Shown here one piece after another: positions 11,735-24,500 of a DNA stretch of 64,000 nucleotides (position 1 is its first letter; each line of letters begins with the position of its first letter). A program made the translations under genes and the position numbers. Origin of the DNA: Dichetophora obliterata (Eukaryota; Arthropoda; Insecta; Diptera; Sciomyzidae); the NCBI GenBank assembly GCA_963920525.1, contig OY986439.1, positions 211,511,406-211,575,405 on the forward strand, read 5' to 3'. A model generated the notes under the pieces. It was not told where the DNA came from and ran no database searches. It was given only the letters and a program-made list of their open reading frames with translations.

Positions 11735-13449
11735 TGGATTCCTCTCAGTGGAGTCCTATCTCCACTGCTGTGAAGTCTTGTTGTAGACGAATTACTATCG
11801 ATGCTAACCGAGAATGACATAAAATGTAATGGTTACGCAGACGACATCGCCTTAATAGCGAGAGGGAAGTTCGAGGATATACTCTGTAACCTGATACAGA
11901 GAGGACTGTCAGTAACAAATGAATGGTGCAACACAGTGGAATTAACTATCAACCCAGCGAAAACTACCATAGTACCTTTTACTAACAAAAGAAGCCTGCC
12001 AAACCTCCGAACAATGAGAATGGATGGCACGGAAATTCACTTCAAAGGAGAAGTAAAGTACCTGGGACTTACACTAGATTCAAAGCTTCTCTGGAGAAGA
12101 CATGCTGAGGTAACTATAAACAAAGCAACGCGCGCACTCATGGTATGTAGGAGCCTTGCGGGGAAAAGCTGGGGTTTTATCCCAACAATTCTGCGCTGGA
12201 TGTATGCTATGATCGTGAGACCCATCCTCACCTATGGTGCAATAGCATGGGCTGAGAGAACCAAGCTAACCACAATGAGGAATATGCTAACAAAGGTGCA
12301 GAGACTGGCCTGTGTATGCATCACAGGGGCCACGAGGACCTGCCCTACAGCAGCACTAGAAGTAATTCTGGTCCTAACATCCTTACACCTTGTCATAGAG
12401 GGAGTAGCCAAGCGAACTCTGTTATGCATTGCAAAAGAGGGGACAGGTTTAGGTAAAACTATCAGCAGTAAAGAGAAGGAGGATATTGCAAAGCAAACTA
12501 CCTACATAGATCTACCAAGAGACGATATAGTAAAAAGGTACAACTTCGGAATTAAGCTTAGTACCAAGAAAGAGTGGGACAGAGAGATGATATCGCAAGT
12601 CAAGAAACCACACAGTATATCATGGTATACGGATGGCTCCAAGACATTGGAAGGTATAGGCGCAGGGGTGTACGGGCCAGGAACCAAGCACTTTGAACCT
12701 ATGGGGACAACACCCAGTATCCTCCAAGTAGAAATCCTAGCAATACAGCTGTGTGCACAATTCAATCTGGACCGTAAATACAAAGGTCAGGATATAGTTG
12801 TGATGTCAGACAGCCAAGCAGCAATCAAAGCATTAGTTTCCTGTGAGATATTATCGAAAATAACATGGGAATGCCTAACAAAACTCAAAGAACTAGGCAA
12901 GAATAACACTGTTACTATACTTTGGGTCCCAGGACACAAAGGAATACAGGGTAACGAAGAAGCCGATGGTCTAGCGCGACAGGGTGCAGCCACAAAATTT
13001 ATAGGACCAGAACCATTCTGCGGATTGGGCACTAATCTATAAAAGAAGAACTAAGAAGGGAGGAGAGGCATAAACGTTCAAACCTTTGGAAAAGCCTCCC
13101 AAAGCTAAGACAATCCAAATTTCTCCTAAGAGATTTTAACACTCAGAGAGCAAAATTGTGCATAAGCTTAGGCAAACCGAATATAAGGATTCTAACGGAG
13201 TTCCTTACAGGACACTGTAAACTCAAATACCACCTGATGAAATTGGGCATAGAAACCAATAGTAACTGCCGTTTCTGTGAAGAAGCAGAGGATACTCCAA
13301 TACACCTACTTACAAACTGCGACGCCGTGGCTCGCAGACGTAAACTAGCACTGGGGAACTATGAGCTGAGTCTAGAGCAGGTTTCATCCCTTGAACCTAA
13401 GAATATTCTCAAATTCATTATAGAAATAGGGCTGGATGAAATTCTGTAA
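11735..13449 (+). pseudogene. LINE pol remnant: RT palm/thumb, RNase H, CCHC
   Basis: Domains in order. The end of the RT palm is PLSGVLSPLL (normally PQGGVLSPLL), followed by an in-frame TGA at 11771 where tryptophan is usual. Catalytic GYADDIA lies at 11831-11851. The thumb has EVKYLGLTLDSKLLW and MIVRPILTYGAIAW. RNase H runs from WYTDGSKT (12623) through the EILAI glutamate and the SDSQAA aspartate to NEEADGLARQGA (near 12985); all four acidic positions are present. A frameshift near 13033 moves the frame, and the C-terminal part resumes with FLTGHCKLKYHL and a CRFCEE...HLLTNC zinc motif (13267-13320), ending at 13449. RNase H points to the I/Loa/R1 group rather than classic Jockey. Endonuclease and gag are missing through 5' truncation. 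Confidence 0.85.
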
Positions 13450-13534
13450 TCCGAAAACCCAGCGGAGCTTTGAGAAGGAGGTACAATAGATCTCATTTAG
13501 GTCGCAGTACGCATCTCCACCATACAACATTAAC
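11735..13534 (+). mobile_element. 5'-truncated LINE with target-site duplication, 1.8 kb
   Basis: A non-LTR retrotransposon copy flanked by ATCAATGGATCATG (11721-11734) and ATTAATGGATCATG (13535-13548), 13 of 14 identical, as expected from target-primed reverse transcription. The 5' end is truncated inside the RT domain; the 3' end closes with GGTCGCAGTACGC and a short ACATTAAC tail. A related 3' end (GGTCGCAGTGCG) occurs near 38100. It landed inside the minus-strand pseudogene, whose reading resumes on the other side. Confidence 0.88.
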
Positions 13535-13912
13535 ATTAATGGATCATGAACGATATTATTTATACCTACAGTCATATTTGTTCTGGATGTCCAAACTTTT
13601 CTAGTGTAGTGCTCATTTTTCGCACGACTGTCCCAAAAACAAAGAAAATATGAATATTTAGTGTAACCACCTTGGTGACCCAATAAAAAGTTAATCATTT
13701 TCAAATCAACACACTCAATATGTGGGCAGGTTCAACACCTATAAAATTTTCTCTATAATAAGTTTGATATTTTGATACTCTTCTTTAAGTTTTGTTGTAT
13801 GTGCTATCGGATTTGAAGCAGATTTGTTGTCATTATGCAGTAGAACACATTTTAAACTTATTTTTGAGCTATATATGAAGAGCCTCCACTCTTCTGGCAG
13901 ATATTTTATTTA

Positions 13913-14235
13913 CGCGTGCCTGCGTATTTGCATTTCTATGCAAAACAACAACAAAGCAAAATACGCTTTCCTAAATTGGCGTACAAATAGCAAGTCGAAC
14001 AAATGGCAGACCAGCGTATTCGAACTGTGAATGGCCTTATTGAGATGTTTTAATGTTATTTGGGCTGGTTTTTAAGATGATCTAATGCGGAGAAAGTGCA
14101 TGTTATCTTATATACTTGAAGACTCATTGCATTTAACAGTCCAGGAATATTCTTACAGTATACGATTTTATCAAAAGTATTGAAGGTTCTCTAGTCCGGT
14201 AAGTTGTAATTGATACGCCAAGCTGAAGACAACGT
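13913..14235. other. Intergenic DNA, nothing recognised
   Basis: Between the pseudogene and the AT array. No ORF of note and no repeat recognised. Confidence 0.5.
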
Positions 14236-14460
14236 TTATTTATAATTATATAAATATAATATTATAAATATTCATTATATTTATTTTATTTATTATATTT
14301 ATTATATTTATTATATATATTAAATTTATTATATTAATTATATTTATTATAATTATTATATTTATTATATTTTTTATATTTATTATATATGTTATATTTA
14401 TTATATTTTTATATTTATTATATTTATTATATATATTATATTTATTATATTTATTTTTCA
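14236..14460. repeat. Imperfect TTTATTATA-type simple repeat
   Basis: About 220 bp of TATTTATTA words of mixed length (TTTATTATA, TTTATTTA, ATATAT). It is A/T only apart from a few bases. It is much less regular than the arrays at 18.6 and 52.9 kb. Confidence 0.8.
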
Positions 14461-16292
14461 TTATGTATATAATCATATGAAAAAAGCTCAAAGTGTTCAT
14501 AATGCAAACTGACTTGGAGCATAAAGCTATTATTTAAATGCTTTTCAGCGCTTTTATCTCCATCTCGCTTGCTCACACTATAAATTACATATGAGCACCA
14601 ATAAACTCAAGAAGCCACTTTGTGTAGCGTTGAATAAGCGTTCAGTATGATCAAAGAAAGCTTGGCAAAGCTGCTTTATGAATCAGCTTCTGCTAAAGCG
14701 TCCACTATGAACGTGACCTAAGAACTCCAGACACACAATTATCCCAGGTTTTATCTCTTAAAAATAAAGTTTTCTAAAAACTAGTAGTTATTTCATAAAA
14801 ATTTATTTCTTATTATATTTATGACAAAATTCTAAAATAAGATAATGATGCTACTTCATTCAAAGAAGTTCAAAGAAAAACTTAGTATATTAGCTAATAA
14901 TATATTAGTTTCTAATATTACCTTACTAATTTAAAAGTCAATTGCCAACAATTACATTTCCATATTTCCGTAACCGGTCGATAGTGAGAGCCCATCAATT
15001 ACCTCAAAAAAAAAGAAAATCAATTATTTTAATCTTCTTCAAAATATCAACAAATTACTTGCTGATAAGAAAGAAAAGTTTTTGATTTATTGCCAATCAC
15101 AGCTAATGGCTGTATTATTGTGGTTCAGACCAATAATAAAAGTTGGTCATAATAAAGATATTAAAGCAAACGATAAAAGAAAAGAAATCTGGACACACAC
15201 ATGAAAGAATGCGGCTCAAATATATTCAATCAACACATCAAATGGAGGGTTTTTGTTTTCTTGGACCAAATGGGCCCATACGCTGCAAGAAATCACTGCA
15301 TGCCATACATGTATGTGTGCCGAACATACTGACAAACAGCTAGGAGCTCGCATAAATAATCTATCACCTGTCAACACCTGTCATTCAGACGTCAAACAGC
15401 AGAAGCAATAGCTGATGAGTTCCGATGTTGTTGTTGTTGTTGCTGTTGCTGTTGCAACATGTCGAACATAGTGCTCCGAAAACAAAAACAAAATCAAACA
15501 ATTTTACAAAAAAAAAAAACTACATATTGAATGCGATGCCAAAAGAAGATGTTTTTTGACAGTTGACAGCAATGCATTACGTTAAAGCGCAAAGGACGAA
15601 GTACAGAGAGAAAGCGAGAGCAAGCAAAACACGCACCGAAGTTGGCATAAGTGTCAGTTTGACATCATTAATCATGTGATTAGTTAAGTGGGTGTTTTTT
15701 CTTACATTTCTGCTCCTACAAATGCTGCTGCTCTGGCTGCTAGCAGGTTCCACGCAGATTAATTTGACGTTTGAACGCATGATTGAATTTCAATTTTGAC
15801 AACTCAAGTTGCCTGCATTTGTATGTGTTCATTAGGTGAGCTCACTCTGTGTGTATATGTCTGTGTGTGTGTGACTGCGTAGCTGTCAAAATAATCACAC
15901 GTTCAATTAGCCGAGCATAGATGAAAATTGAATAAATTGAGCAGGGAAATTTTGAAAAAAATGTATGATGAATTTGCTTTTGACGGCAAAATATTTCGGT
16001 TGCATGTCTATTGAGGCAATTGTATAAGCAGTTAAGCAGATTAGAAGAGCGGCAGTTAATTATGTGAGATTGATTATTTTTCCTATTTGTTTTTTTTTTC
16101 GAGGATGCACAGTTCAGTTAAGAAAACGGAAGAGGAAATGTTTAAAGGGATATAGAGTAAAATGGACACGAAATATCTCAGTTTTTGGAAACAAAAGCAA
16201 AAAACGGATTGAAGATTCGAAAAATAAGGTATTAAAAAACATTTACTCAAAATTTTTCAAATGGTATATGGAACACATGAAGCATATGGAGC
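14461..16292. other. Intergenic DNA with short simple repeats
   Basis: No supported gene. It contains a GTT/GCT trinucleotide run near 15427-15452 and a (TG)n stretch near 15850-15872. The open frame at 16064-16459 runs across a transposon end and is not credible as a gene. Confidence 0.55.
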
Positions 16293-16300
16293 ACCCCGGA

Positions 16301-16560
16301 CAATCGCGTCGGAAGCGAATTTCATCTGGGGGGGCAGTACAAATGGGGGGGCAGTACAAATGGTGGTGCAAAAAAAGTTCACCAAAATTTCTTCACATGA
16401 AACATGAAGAAGAGAGAAAGAAGAGGAAAATATATAATACAAAAATATTATCGTTGTAAAAAAACTGATATTTTGAATAACTTTTCCTTTTAAATTGTTT
16501 ATCTAGCTAAAAAAGTGGGGGGGCAACTGCCCACCTTGCCCCCCGCTTCCGACGCCAATG
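16301..16560. mobile_element. hAT-type MITE, 260 bp, with 8-bp target duplication
   Basis: The 17-bp inverted ends are CAATCGCGTCGGAAGCG at 16301 and, on the minus strand from 16560, CATTGGCGTCGGAAGCG (15 of 17 match). Both sides are flanked by ACCCCGGA (16293-16300 and 16561-16568), a perfect 8-bp duplication as made by hAT transposases. The interior has G7 tracts and a tandem GGGGGGCAGTACAAAT duplication near 16330-16362. No transposase is encoded, so mobilisation would be in trans. Confidence 0.78.
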
Positions 16561-16568
16561 ACCCCGGA

Positions 16569-18240
16569 CGATGATATAAGCGTTAAGGGGACTTTGACAA
16601 AATGCTTTGCAAAGCTTAAATGTAGGAAATTTTTTAATTATACCCAGCAAACAAAATGACAACGTTTCGATAACGAAATTATATCGTAAAAGTGATGATA
16701 CAAAATCGATCTATCGTTAACGATATCGAGATTAAAAATATCGTAACTATGTATTAACTGAATGAAATTACAATACTGCAACGATCTCGAGGAAAAACAA
16801 AGTTTCGATATTTATTTTTATTAATTTCCGGATCATCCTATGATTCCAACAATTGACTAAAAACACAATATTATCAAAATTTTTTTATTAAATATGCTCA
16901 TTTTGCCAACAAAAACTTAAACGATAACTGCAAAAAACTGCAAAAGGTCAATCAATGTCACTGCAGCAAATTGTAATTTGGCCCACTTTATCAATAAACC
17001 ATGAAACCAATTTGTATGCCTGAAAAGAAAAAAAAAAAACACTGTCTATATTGGGTCTTAAACAATTCAACCTGCCGCAATATGCAAATATTTGTGCAAC
17101 GAATCTATAAATCGAATGAAAACTTGAAAAAAGCGCATTATTATTATGTATTTAGTTGAGACCGCTGCGATTTGTTACACTGTGCAACGTGATTGCGATC
17201 GTGTGAACACGCTTTGGCCGCAGGCAAACACAATTGATTTGTCACAAATCTACGTCAAGGTAGACTACACCAACAACAACAACACAACAACAATGACAAG
17301 ACCAACTGCGATACGATGCGATCGAAATTTTCCATAGTCAAATCAATAAAATTTTTGTTGAAAGAGAAAATTTCTTTAAACACCGCAACGAGTTGCAGAA
17401 CGTGAACTAGGTGAAGGCGGCAACAATAGCAAAGACCAAGGGACTAAACAAAAAAAAACAAGCACTAGAACTAATTTGAAGCTTATATTTTCCAAGAATC
17501 AAGCCAGCTAGCGACACAAAGCACAGCTTAGATAGAGGAAGAAGAACGGACGGACAGACAGTTTGAAGTCACAAGTGTCGGCGGACACGCGCCTTTAAAG
17601 CCGCCAACAATAACTTGCAAATCGAACCTTAATGCAAATGAAGTTCGACACTTTCAACTAGCTATGCAATGCTATAAAAATCTTCCTCTTCTGTATCTTC
17701 TTCCTGGGCTTTGTTGTCGTTGTCGTAATTGTTGTTGTTGTTCATTGAGCAAGCGCAACAAATTTGTTGTTCGCACAAAAATGTTAACAAAAAATTTTGT
17801 AAACTTTACAAATAAATTCGTTGTGGTCGGCTTATGATTCGCTTTTCGCTATGTCCCTGAGCTTGAATTGAAGCTTATCCAAAATGACCACAATTCATGC
17901 GGATTTGCTTTGATCACGTTACAGGCATTCTCGATCACGTGACATTATGTTGCCATGGAATTCATCATAAATCATTTTATGTCTTATTTTTGTCATAGAA
18001 AAACCTGCCAGTTAGATAGTTTGAAGAGTCACATTAAAAGTGTAGTTGTTTGATTTGTTATGCAATGGAGTTGGCAAAAATGGGTGACCAATTGCAATTC
18101 TTTTCCGAAATTCGGTCACAATAAAGTGGATGCAACAAACTCCGTATAAACAACAAGCTAATTTTGTTTCAATTATAAAAAATTGTTTAATCTTAAAAGG
18201 ATTATTGATTGATGGATGTCATTTTTAACCGACTTTTTAA
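16569..18240. other. Intergenic DNA with fly-like simple repeats
   Basis: No supported gene. It contains a CGTTAACGATATCG-rich segment near 16650-16760, CAA runs near 17270-17292 and GTTGTCGTTGTCG/GTTGTT runs near 17710-17745. A 63-codon ATG frame at 17146-17337 translates to an Asn/Thr-rich tail from the CAA run and is not convincing. Confidence 0.5.
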
Positions 18241-18394
18241 ATTCACAAAAGATCAACTGAAATAGAAATAAAGCAAACTTGCGAATTTATATTTTAATTT
18301 CAGTACAGATCAATTGAAATTCAGAAATTGCATTTAAATTTCCGAATAGATCATTTGAAACTCTGCACAGATCAAATGAAAATTAAAATAAACA
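18241..18394. repeat. Degenerate AGATCAATTGAAATTC minisatellite bordering the 9-mer array (left)
   Basis: Recurring ACAAAAGATCAACTGAAAT, ACAGATCAATTGAAATTCAG and ACAGATCAAATGAAAAT words at ~20-40 bp spacing run directly into the assembly gap. The same word family resumes at 26610, so the array sits inside this minisatellite. Confidence 0.65.
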
Positions 18395-18594
18395 NNNNNN
18401 NNNNNNNNNNNNNNNNNNNNNNNNNNNNNNNNNNNNNNNNNNNNNNNNNNNNNNNNNNNNNNNNNNNNNNNNNNNNNNNNNNNNNNNNNNNNNNNNNNNN
18501 NNNNNNNNNNNNNNNNNNNNNNNNNNNNNNNNNNNNNNNNNNNNNNNNNNNNNNNNNNNNNNNNNNNNNNNNNNNNNNNNNNNNNNNNNNNNNN
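18395..18594. other. Assembly gap, 200 N
   Basis: Exactly 200 undetermined bases between the left minisatellite and the ATAAATAAA array. Array sequence begins at once on its right side, so the gap is probably caused by the array and true array length is uncertain. Confidence 0.99.
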
Positions 18595-21500
18595 ATAAAT
18601 AAAATAAATAAAATAAATAAAATAAATAAAATAAATAAAATAAATAAAATAAATAAAATAAATAAAATAAATAAAATAAATAAAATAAATAAAATAAATA
18701 AAATAAATAAAATAAATAAAATAAATAAAATAAATAAAATAAATAAAATAAATAAAATAAATAAAATAAATAAAATAAATAAAATAAATAAAATAAATAA
18801 AATAAATAAAATAAATAAAATAAATAAAATAAATAAAATAAATAAAATAAATAAAATAAATAAAATAAATAAAATAAATAAAATAAATAAAATAAATAAA
18901 ATAAATAAAATAAATAAAATAAATAATAAATAAAATAAATAAAATAAATAAAATAAATAAAATAAATAAAATAAATAAAATAAATAAAATAAATAAAATA
19001 AATAAAATAAATAAAATAAATAAAATAAATAAAATAAATAAAATAAATAAAATAAATAAAATAAATAAAATAAATAAAATAAATAAAATAAATAAAATAA
19101 ATAAAATAAATAAAATAAATAAAATAAATAAAATAAATAAAATAAATAAAATAAATAAAATAAATAAAATAAATAAAATAAATAAAATAAATAAAATAAA
19201 TAAAATAAATAAAATAAATAAAATAAATAAAATAAATAAAATAAATAAAATAAATAAAATAAATAAAATAAATAAAATAATAAAATAAATAAAATAAATA
19301 AAATAAATAAAATAAATAAAATAAATAAAATAAATAAAATAAATAAAATAAATAAAATAAATAAAATAAATAAAATAAATAAAATAAATAAAATAAATAA
19401 AATAAATAAAATAAATAAAATAAATAAAATAAATAAAATAAATAAAATAAATAAAATAAATAAAATAAATAAAATAAATAAAATAAATAAAATAAATAAA
19501 ATAAATAAAATAAATAAAATAAATAAAATAAATAAAATAAATAAAATAAATAAAATAAATAAAATAAATAAAATAAATAAAATAAATAAAATAAATAAAA
19601 TAAATAAAATAAATAAAATAAATAAAATAAATAAAATAAATAAAATAAATAAAATAAATAAAATAAATAAAATAAATAAAATAAATAAAATAAATAAAAT
19701 AAATAAAATAAATAAAATAAATAAAATAAATAAAATAAATAAAATAAATAAAATAAATAAAATAAATAAAATAAATAAAATAAATAAAATAAATAAAATA
19801 AATAAAATAAATAAAATAAATAAAATAAATAAAATAAATAAAATAAATAAAATAAATAAAATAAATAAAATAAATAAAATAAATAAAATAAATAAAATAA
19901 ATAAAATAAATAAAATAAATAAAATAAATAAAATAAATAAAATAAATAAAATAAATAAAATAAATAAAATAAATAAAATAAATAAAATAAATAAAATAAA
20001 TAAAATAAATAAAATAAATAAAATAAATAAAATAAATAAAATAAATAAAATAAATAAAATAAATAAAATAAATAAAATAAATAAAATAAATAAAATAAAT
20101 AAAATAAATAAAATAAATAAAATAAATAAAATAAATAAAATAAATAAAATAAATAAAATAAATAAAATAAATAAAATAAATAAAATAAATAAAATAAATA
20201 AAATAATAAAATAAATAAAATAAATAAAATAAATAAATAAAATAAATAAAATAAATAAAATAAATAAAATAAATAAAATAAATAAAATAAATAAAATAAA
20301 TAAAATAAATAAAATAAATAAATAAAATAAATAAAATAAATAAAATAAATAAAATAAATAAAATAAATAAAATAAATAAAATAAATAAAATAAATAAAAT
20401 AAATAAAATAAATAAAATAAATAAAATAAATAAAATAAATAAAATAAATAAAATAAATAAAATAAATAAAATAAATAAAATAAATAAAATAAATAAAATA
20501 AATAAAATAAATAAAATAAATAAAATAAATAAAATAAATAAAATAAATAAAATAAATAAAATAAATAAAATAAATAAAATAAATAAAATAAATAAAATAA
20601 ATAAAATAAATAAAATAAATAAAATAAATAAAATAAATAAAATAAATAAAATAAATAAAATAAATAAAATAAATAAAATAAATAAAATAAATAAAATAAA
20701 TAAAATAAATAAAATAAATAAAATAAATAAAATAAATAAAATAAATAAAATAAATAAAATAAATAAAATAAATAAAATAAATAAAATAAATAAAATAAAT
20801 AAAATAAATAAAATAAATAAAATAAATAAAATAAATAAAATAAATAACATAAATAACATAAATAACATAAATAAAATAAATAAAATAAATAACATAAATA
20901 ACATAAATAACATAAATAAAATAAATAAAATAAATAAAATAAATAAAATAAATAAAATAAATAAAATAAATAAAATAAATAAAATAAATAAAATAAATAA
21001 AATAAATAAAATAAATAAAATAAATAAAATAAATAAAATAAATAAAATAAATAAAATAAATAAAATAAATAAAATAAATAAAATAAATAAAATAAATAAA
21101 ATAAATAAAATAAATAAAATAAATAAAATAAATAAAATAAATAAAATAAATAAAATAAATAAAATAAATAAAATAAATAAAATAAATAAAATAAATAAAA
21201 TAAATAAAATAAATAAAATAAATAAAATAAATAAAATAAATAAAATAAATAAAATAAATAAAATAAATAAAATAAATAAAATAAATAAAATAAATAAAAT
21301 AAATAAAATAAATAAAATAAATAAAATAAATAAAATAAATAAAATAAATAAAATAAATAAAATAAATAAAATAAATAAAATAAATAAAATAAATAAAATA
21401 AATAAAATAAATAAAATAAATAAAATAAATAAAATAAATAAAATAAATAAAATAAATAAAATAAATAAAATAAATAAAATAAATAAAATAAATAAAATAA

Positions 21501-24500
21501 ATAAAATAAATAAAATAAATAAAATAAATAAAATAAATAAAATAAATAAAATAAATAAAATAAATAAAATAAATAAAATAAATAAAATAAATAAAATAAA
21601 TAAAATAAATAAAATAAATAAAATAAATAAAATAAATAAAATAAATAAAATAAATAAAATAAATAAAATAAATAAAATAAATAAAATAAATAAAATAAAT
21701 AAAATAAATAAAATAAATAAAATAAATAAAATAAATAAAATAAATAAAATAAATAAAATAAATAAAATAAATAAAATAAATAAAATAAATAAAATAAATA
21801 AAATAAATAAAATAAATAAAATAAATAAAATAAATAAAATAAATAAAATAAATAAAATAAATAAAATAAATAAAATAAATAAAATAAATAAAATAAATAA
21901 AATAAATAAAATAAATAAAATAAATAAAATAAATAAAATAAATAAAATAAATAAAATAAATAAAATAAATAAAATAAATAAAATAAATAAAATAAATAAA
22001 ATAAATAAAATAAATAAAATAAATAAAATAAATAAAATAAATAAAATAAATAAAATAAATAAAATAAATAAAATAAATAAAATAAATAAAATAAATAAAA
22101 TAAATAAAATAAATAAAATAAATAAAATAAATAAAATAAATAAAATAAATAAAATAAATAAAATAAATAAAATAAATAAAATAAATAAAATAAATAAAAT
22201 AAATAAAATAAATAAAATAAATAAAATAAATAAAATAAATAAAATAAATAAAATAAATAAAATAAATAAAATAAATAAAATAAATAAAATAAATAAAATA
22301 AATAAAATAAATAAAATAAATAAAATAAATAAAATAAATAAAATAAATAAAATAAATAAAATAAATAAAATAAATAAAATAAATAAAATAAATAAAATAA
22401 ATAAAATAAATAAAATAAATAAAATAAATAAAATAAATAAAATAAATAAAATAAATAAAATAAATAAAATAAATAAAATAAATAAAATAAATAAAATAAA
22501 TAAAATAAATAAAATAAATAAAATAAATAAAATAAATAAAATAAATAAAATAAATAAAATAAATAAAATAAATAAAATAAATAAAATAAATAAAATAAAT
22601 AAAATAAATAAAATAAATAAAATAAATAAAATAAATAAAATAAATAAAATAAATAAAATAAATAAAATAAATAAAATAAATAAAATAAATAAAATAAATA
22701 AAATAAATAAAATAAATAAAATAAATAAAATAAATAAAATAAATAAAATAAATAAAATAAATAAAATAAATAAAATAAATAAAATAAATAAAATAAATAA
22801 AATAAATAAAATAAATAAAATAAATAAAATAAATAAAATAAATAAAATAAATAAAATAAATAAAATAAATAAAATAAATAAAATAAATAAAATAAATAAA
22901 ATAAATAAAATAAATAAAATAAATAAAATAAATAAAATAAATAAAATAAATAAAATAAATAAAATAAATAAAATAAATAAAATAAATAAAATAAATAAAA
23001 TAAATAAAATAAATAAAATAAATAAAATAAATAAAATAAATAAAATAAATAAAATAAATAAAATAAATAAAATAAATAAAATAAATAAAATAAATAAAAT
23101 AAATAAAATAAATAAAATAAATAAAATAAATAAAATAAATAAAATAAATAAAATAAATAAAATAAATAAAATAAATAAAATAAATAAAATAAATAAAATA
23201 AATAAAATAAATAAAATAAATAAAATAAATAAAATAAATAAAATAAATAAAATAAATAAAATAAATAAAATAAATAAAATAAATAAAATAAATAAAATAA
23301 ATAAAATAAATAAAATAAATAAAATAAATAAAATAAATAAAATAAATAAAATAAATAAAATAAATAAAATAAATAAAATAAATAAAATAAATAAAATAAA
23401 TAAAATAAATAAAATAAATAAAATAAATAAAATAAATAAAATAAATAAAATAAATAAAATAAATAAAATAAATAAAATAAATAAAATAAATAAAATAAAT
23501 AAAATAAATAAAATAAATAAAATAAATAAAATAAATAAAATAAATAAAATAAATAAAATAAATAAAATAAATAAAATAAATAAAATAAATAAAATAAATA
23601 AAATAAATAAAATAAATAAAATAAATAAAATAAATAAAATAAATAAAATAAATAAAATAAATAAAATAAATAAAATAAATAAAATAAATAAAATAAATAA
23701 AATAAATAAAATAAATAAAATAAATAAAATAAATAAAATAAATAAAATAAATAAAATAAATAAAATAAATAAAATAAATAAAATAAATAAAATAAATAAA
23801 ATAAATAAAATAAATAAAATAAATAAAATAAATAAAATAAATAAAATAAATAAAATAAATAAAATAAATAAAATAAATAAAATAAATAAAATAAATAAAA
23901 TAAATAAAATAAATAAAATAAATAAAATAAATAAAATAAATAAAATAAATAAAATAAATAAAATAAATAAAATAAATAAAATAAATAAAATAAATAAAAT
24001 AAATAAAATAAATAAAATAAATAAAATAAATAAAATAAATAAAATAAATAAAATAAATAAAATAAATAAAATAAATAAAATAAATAAAATAAATAAAATA
24101 AATAAAATAAATAAAATAAATAAAATAAATAAAATAAATAAAATAAATAAAATAAATAAAATAAATAAAATAAATAAAATAAATAAAATAAATAAAATAA
24201 ATAAAATAAATAAAATAAATAAAATAAATAAAATAAATAAAATAAATAAAATAAATAAAATAAATAAAATAAATAAAATAAATAAAATAAATAAAATAAA
24301 TAAAATAAATAAAATAAATAAAATAAATAAAATAAATAAAATAAATAAAATAAATAAAATAAATAAAATAAATAAAATAAATAAAATAAATAAAATAAAT
24401 AAAATAAATAAAATAAATAAAATAAATAAAATAAATAAAATAAATAAAATAAATAAAATAAATAAAATAAATAAAATAAATAAAATAAATAAAATAAATA

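Larger units (their letters stand above)
11220..13912 (-). pseudogene. Decayed copy of a multicopy arthropod protein family of unknown function, split by a LINE
   Basis: Read on the minus strand, conserved blocks appear in the order I know from a multicopy, transposon-associated arthropod family: EWRLFIYSSKISLKCVLLHN (about 13890-13830), PIAHTTKLKEEYQN, NFLLGHQGGYTKYSYFLCFW and DSRAKNEHYTRKVW (about 13685-13600), then beyond the LINE, LQPLHVKLGLIKQYVKALDK (about 11700-11640), VKSFLGNRKAAEYF, NLGVNMSIKLHYLHSH, and GECFHQDIKTLENRYQ plus MMADYCWTFQRDCP (about 11330-11225). Several stops and frameshifts break it, for example where the NLGDYSE and FHQDIK blocks are in different frames. The 1.8-kb LINE at 11735-13534 interrupts it. 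Function of the family is not known to me; I recognise it only from recurring conserved blocks. Confidence 0.8.

Noticed and set aside
13384..13704. 106-codon minus-strand ORF as a single gene
   Set aside because: It is a chance join of the arthropod-family pseudogene (upper part) and antisense of the LINE 3' end (lower part), across the LINE insertion point.
14246..14500. 84-codon minus-strand Ile/Asn-rich ORF
   Set aside because: It is the TTTATTATA simple repeat.
16064..16459. 131-codon Lys-rich plus-strand ORF
   Set aside because: It runs across the hAT MITE end and its G7 tracts; translation has no recognisable domain and the frame start has no supporting context.
17146..17337. 63-codon ATG frame with Asn/Thr tail
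   Set aside because: The tail comes from a CAA run; nothing else supports a gene.
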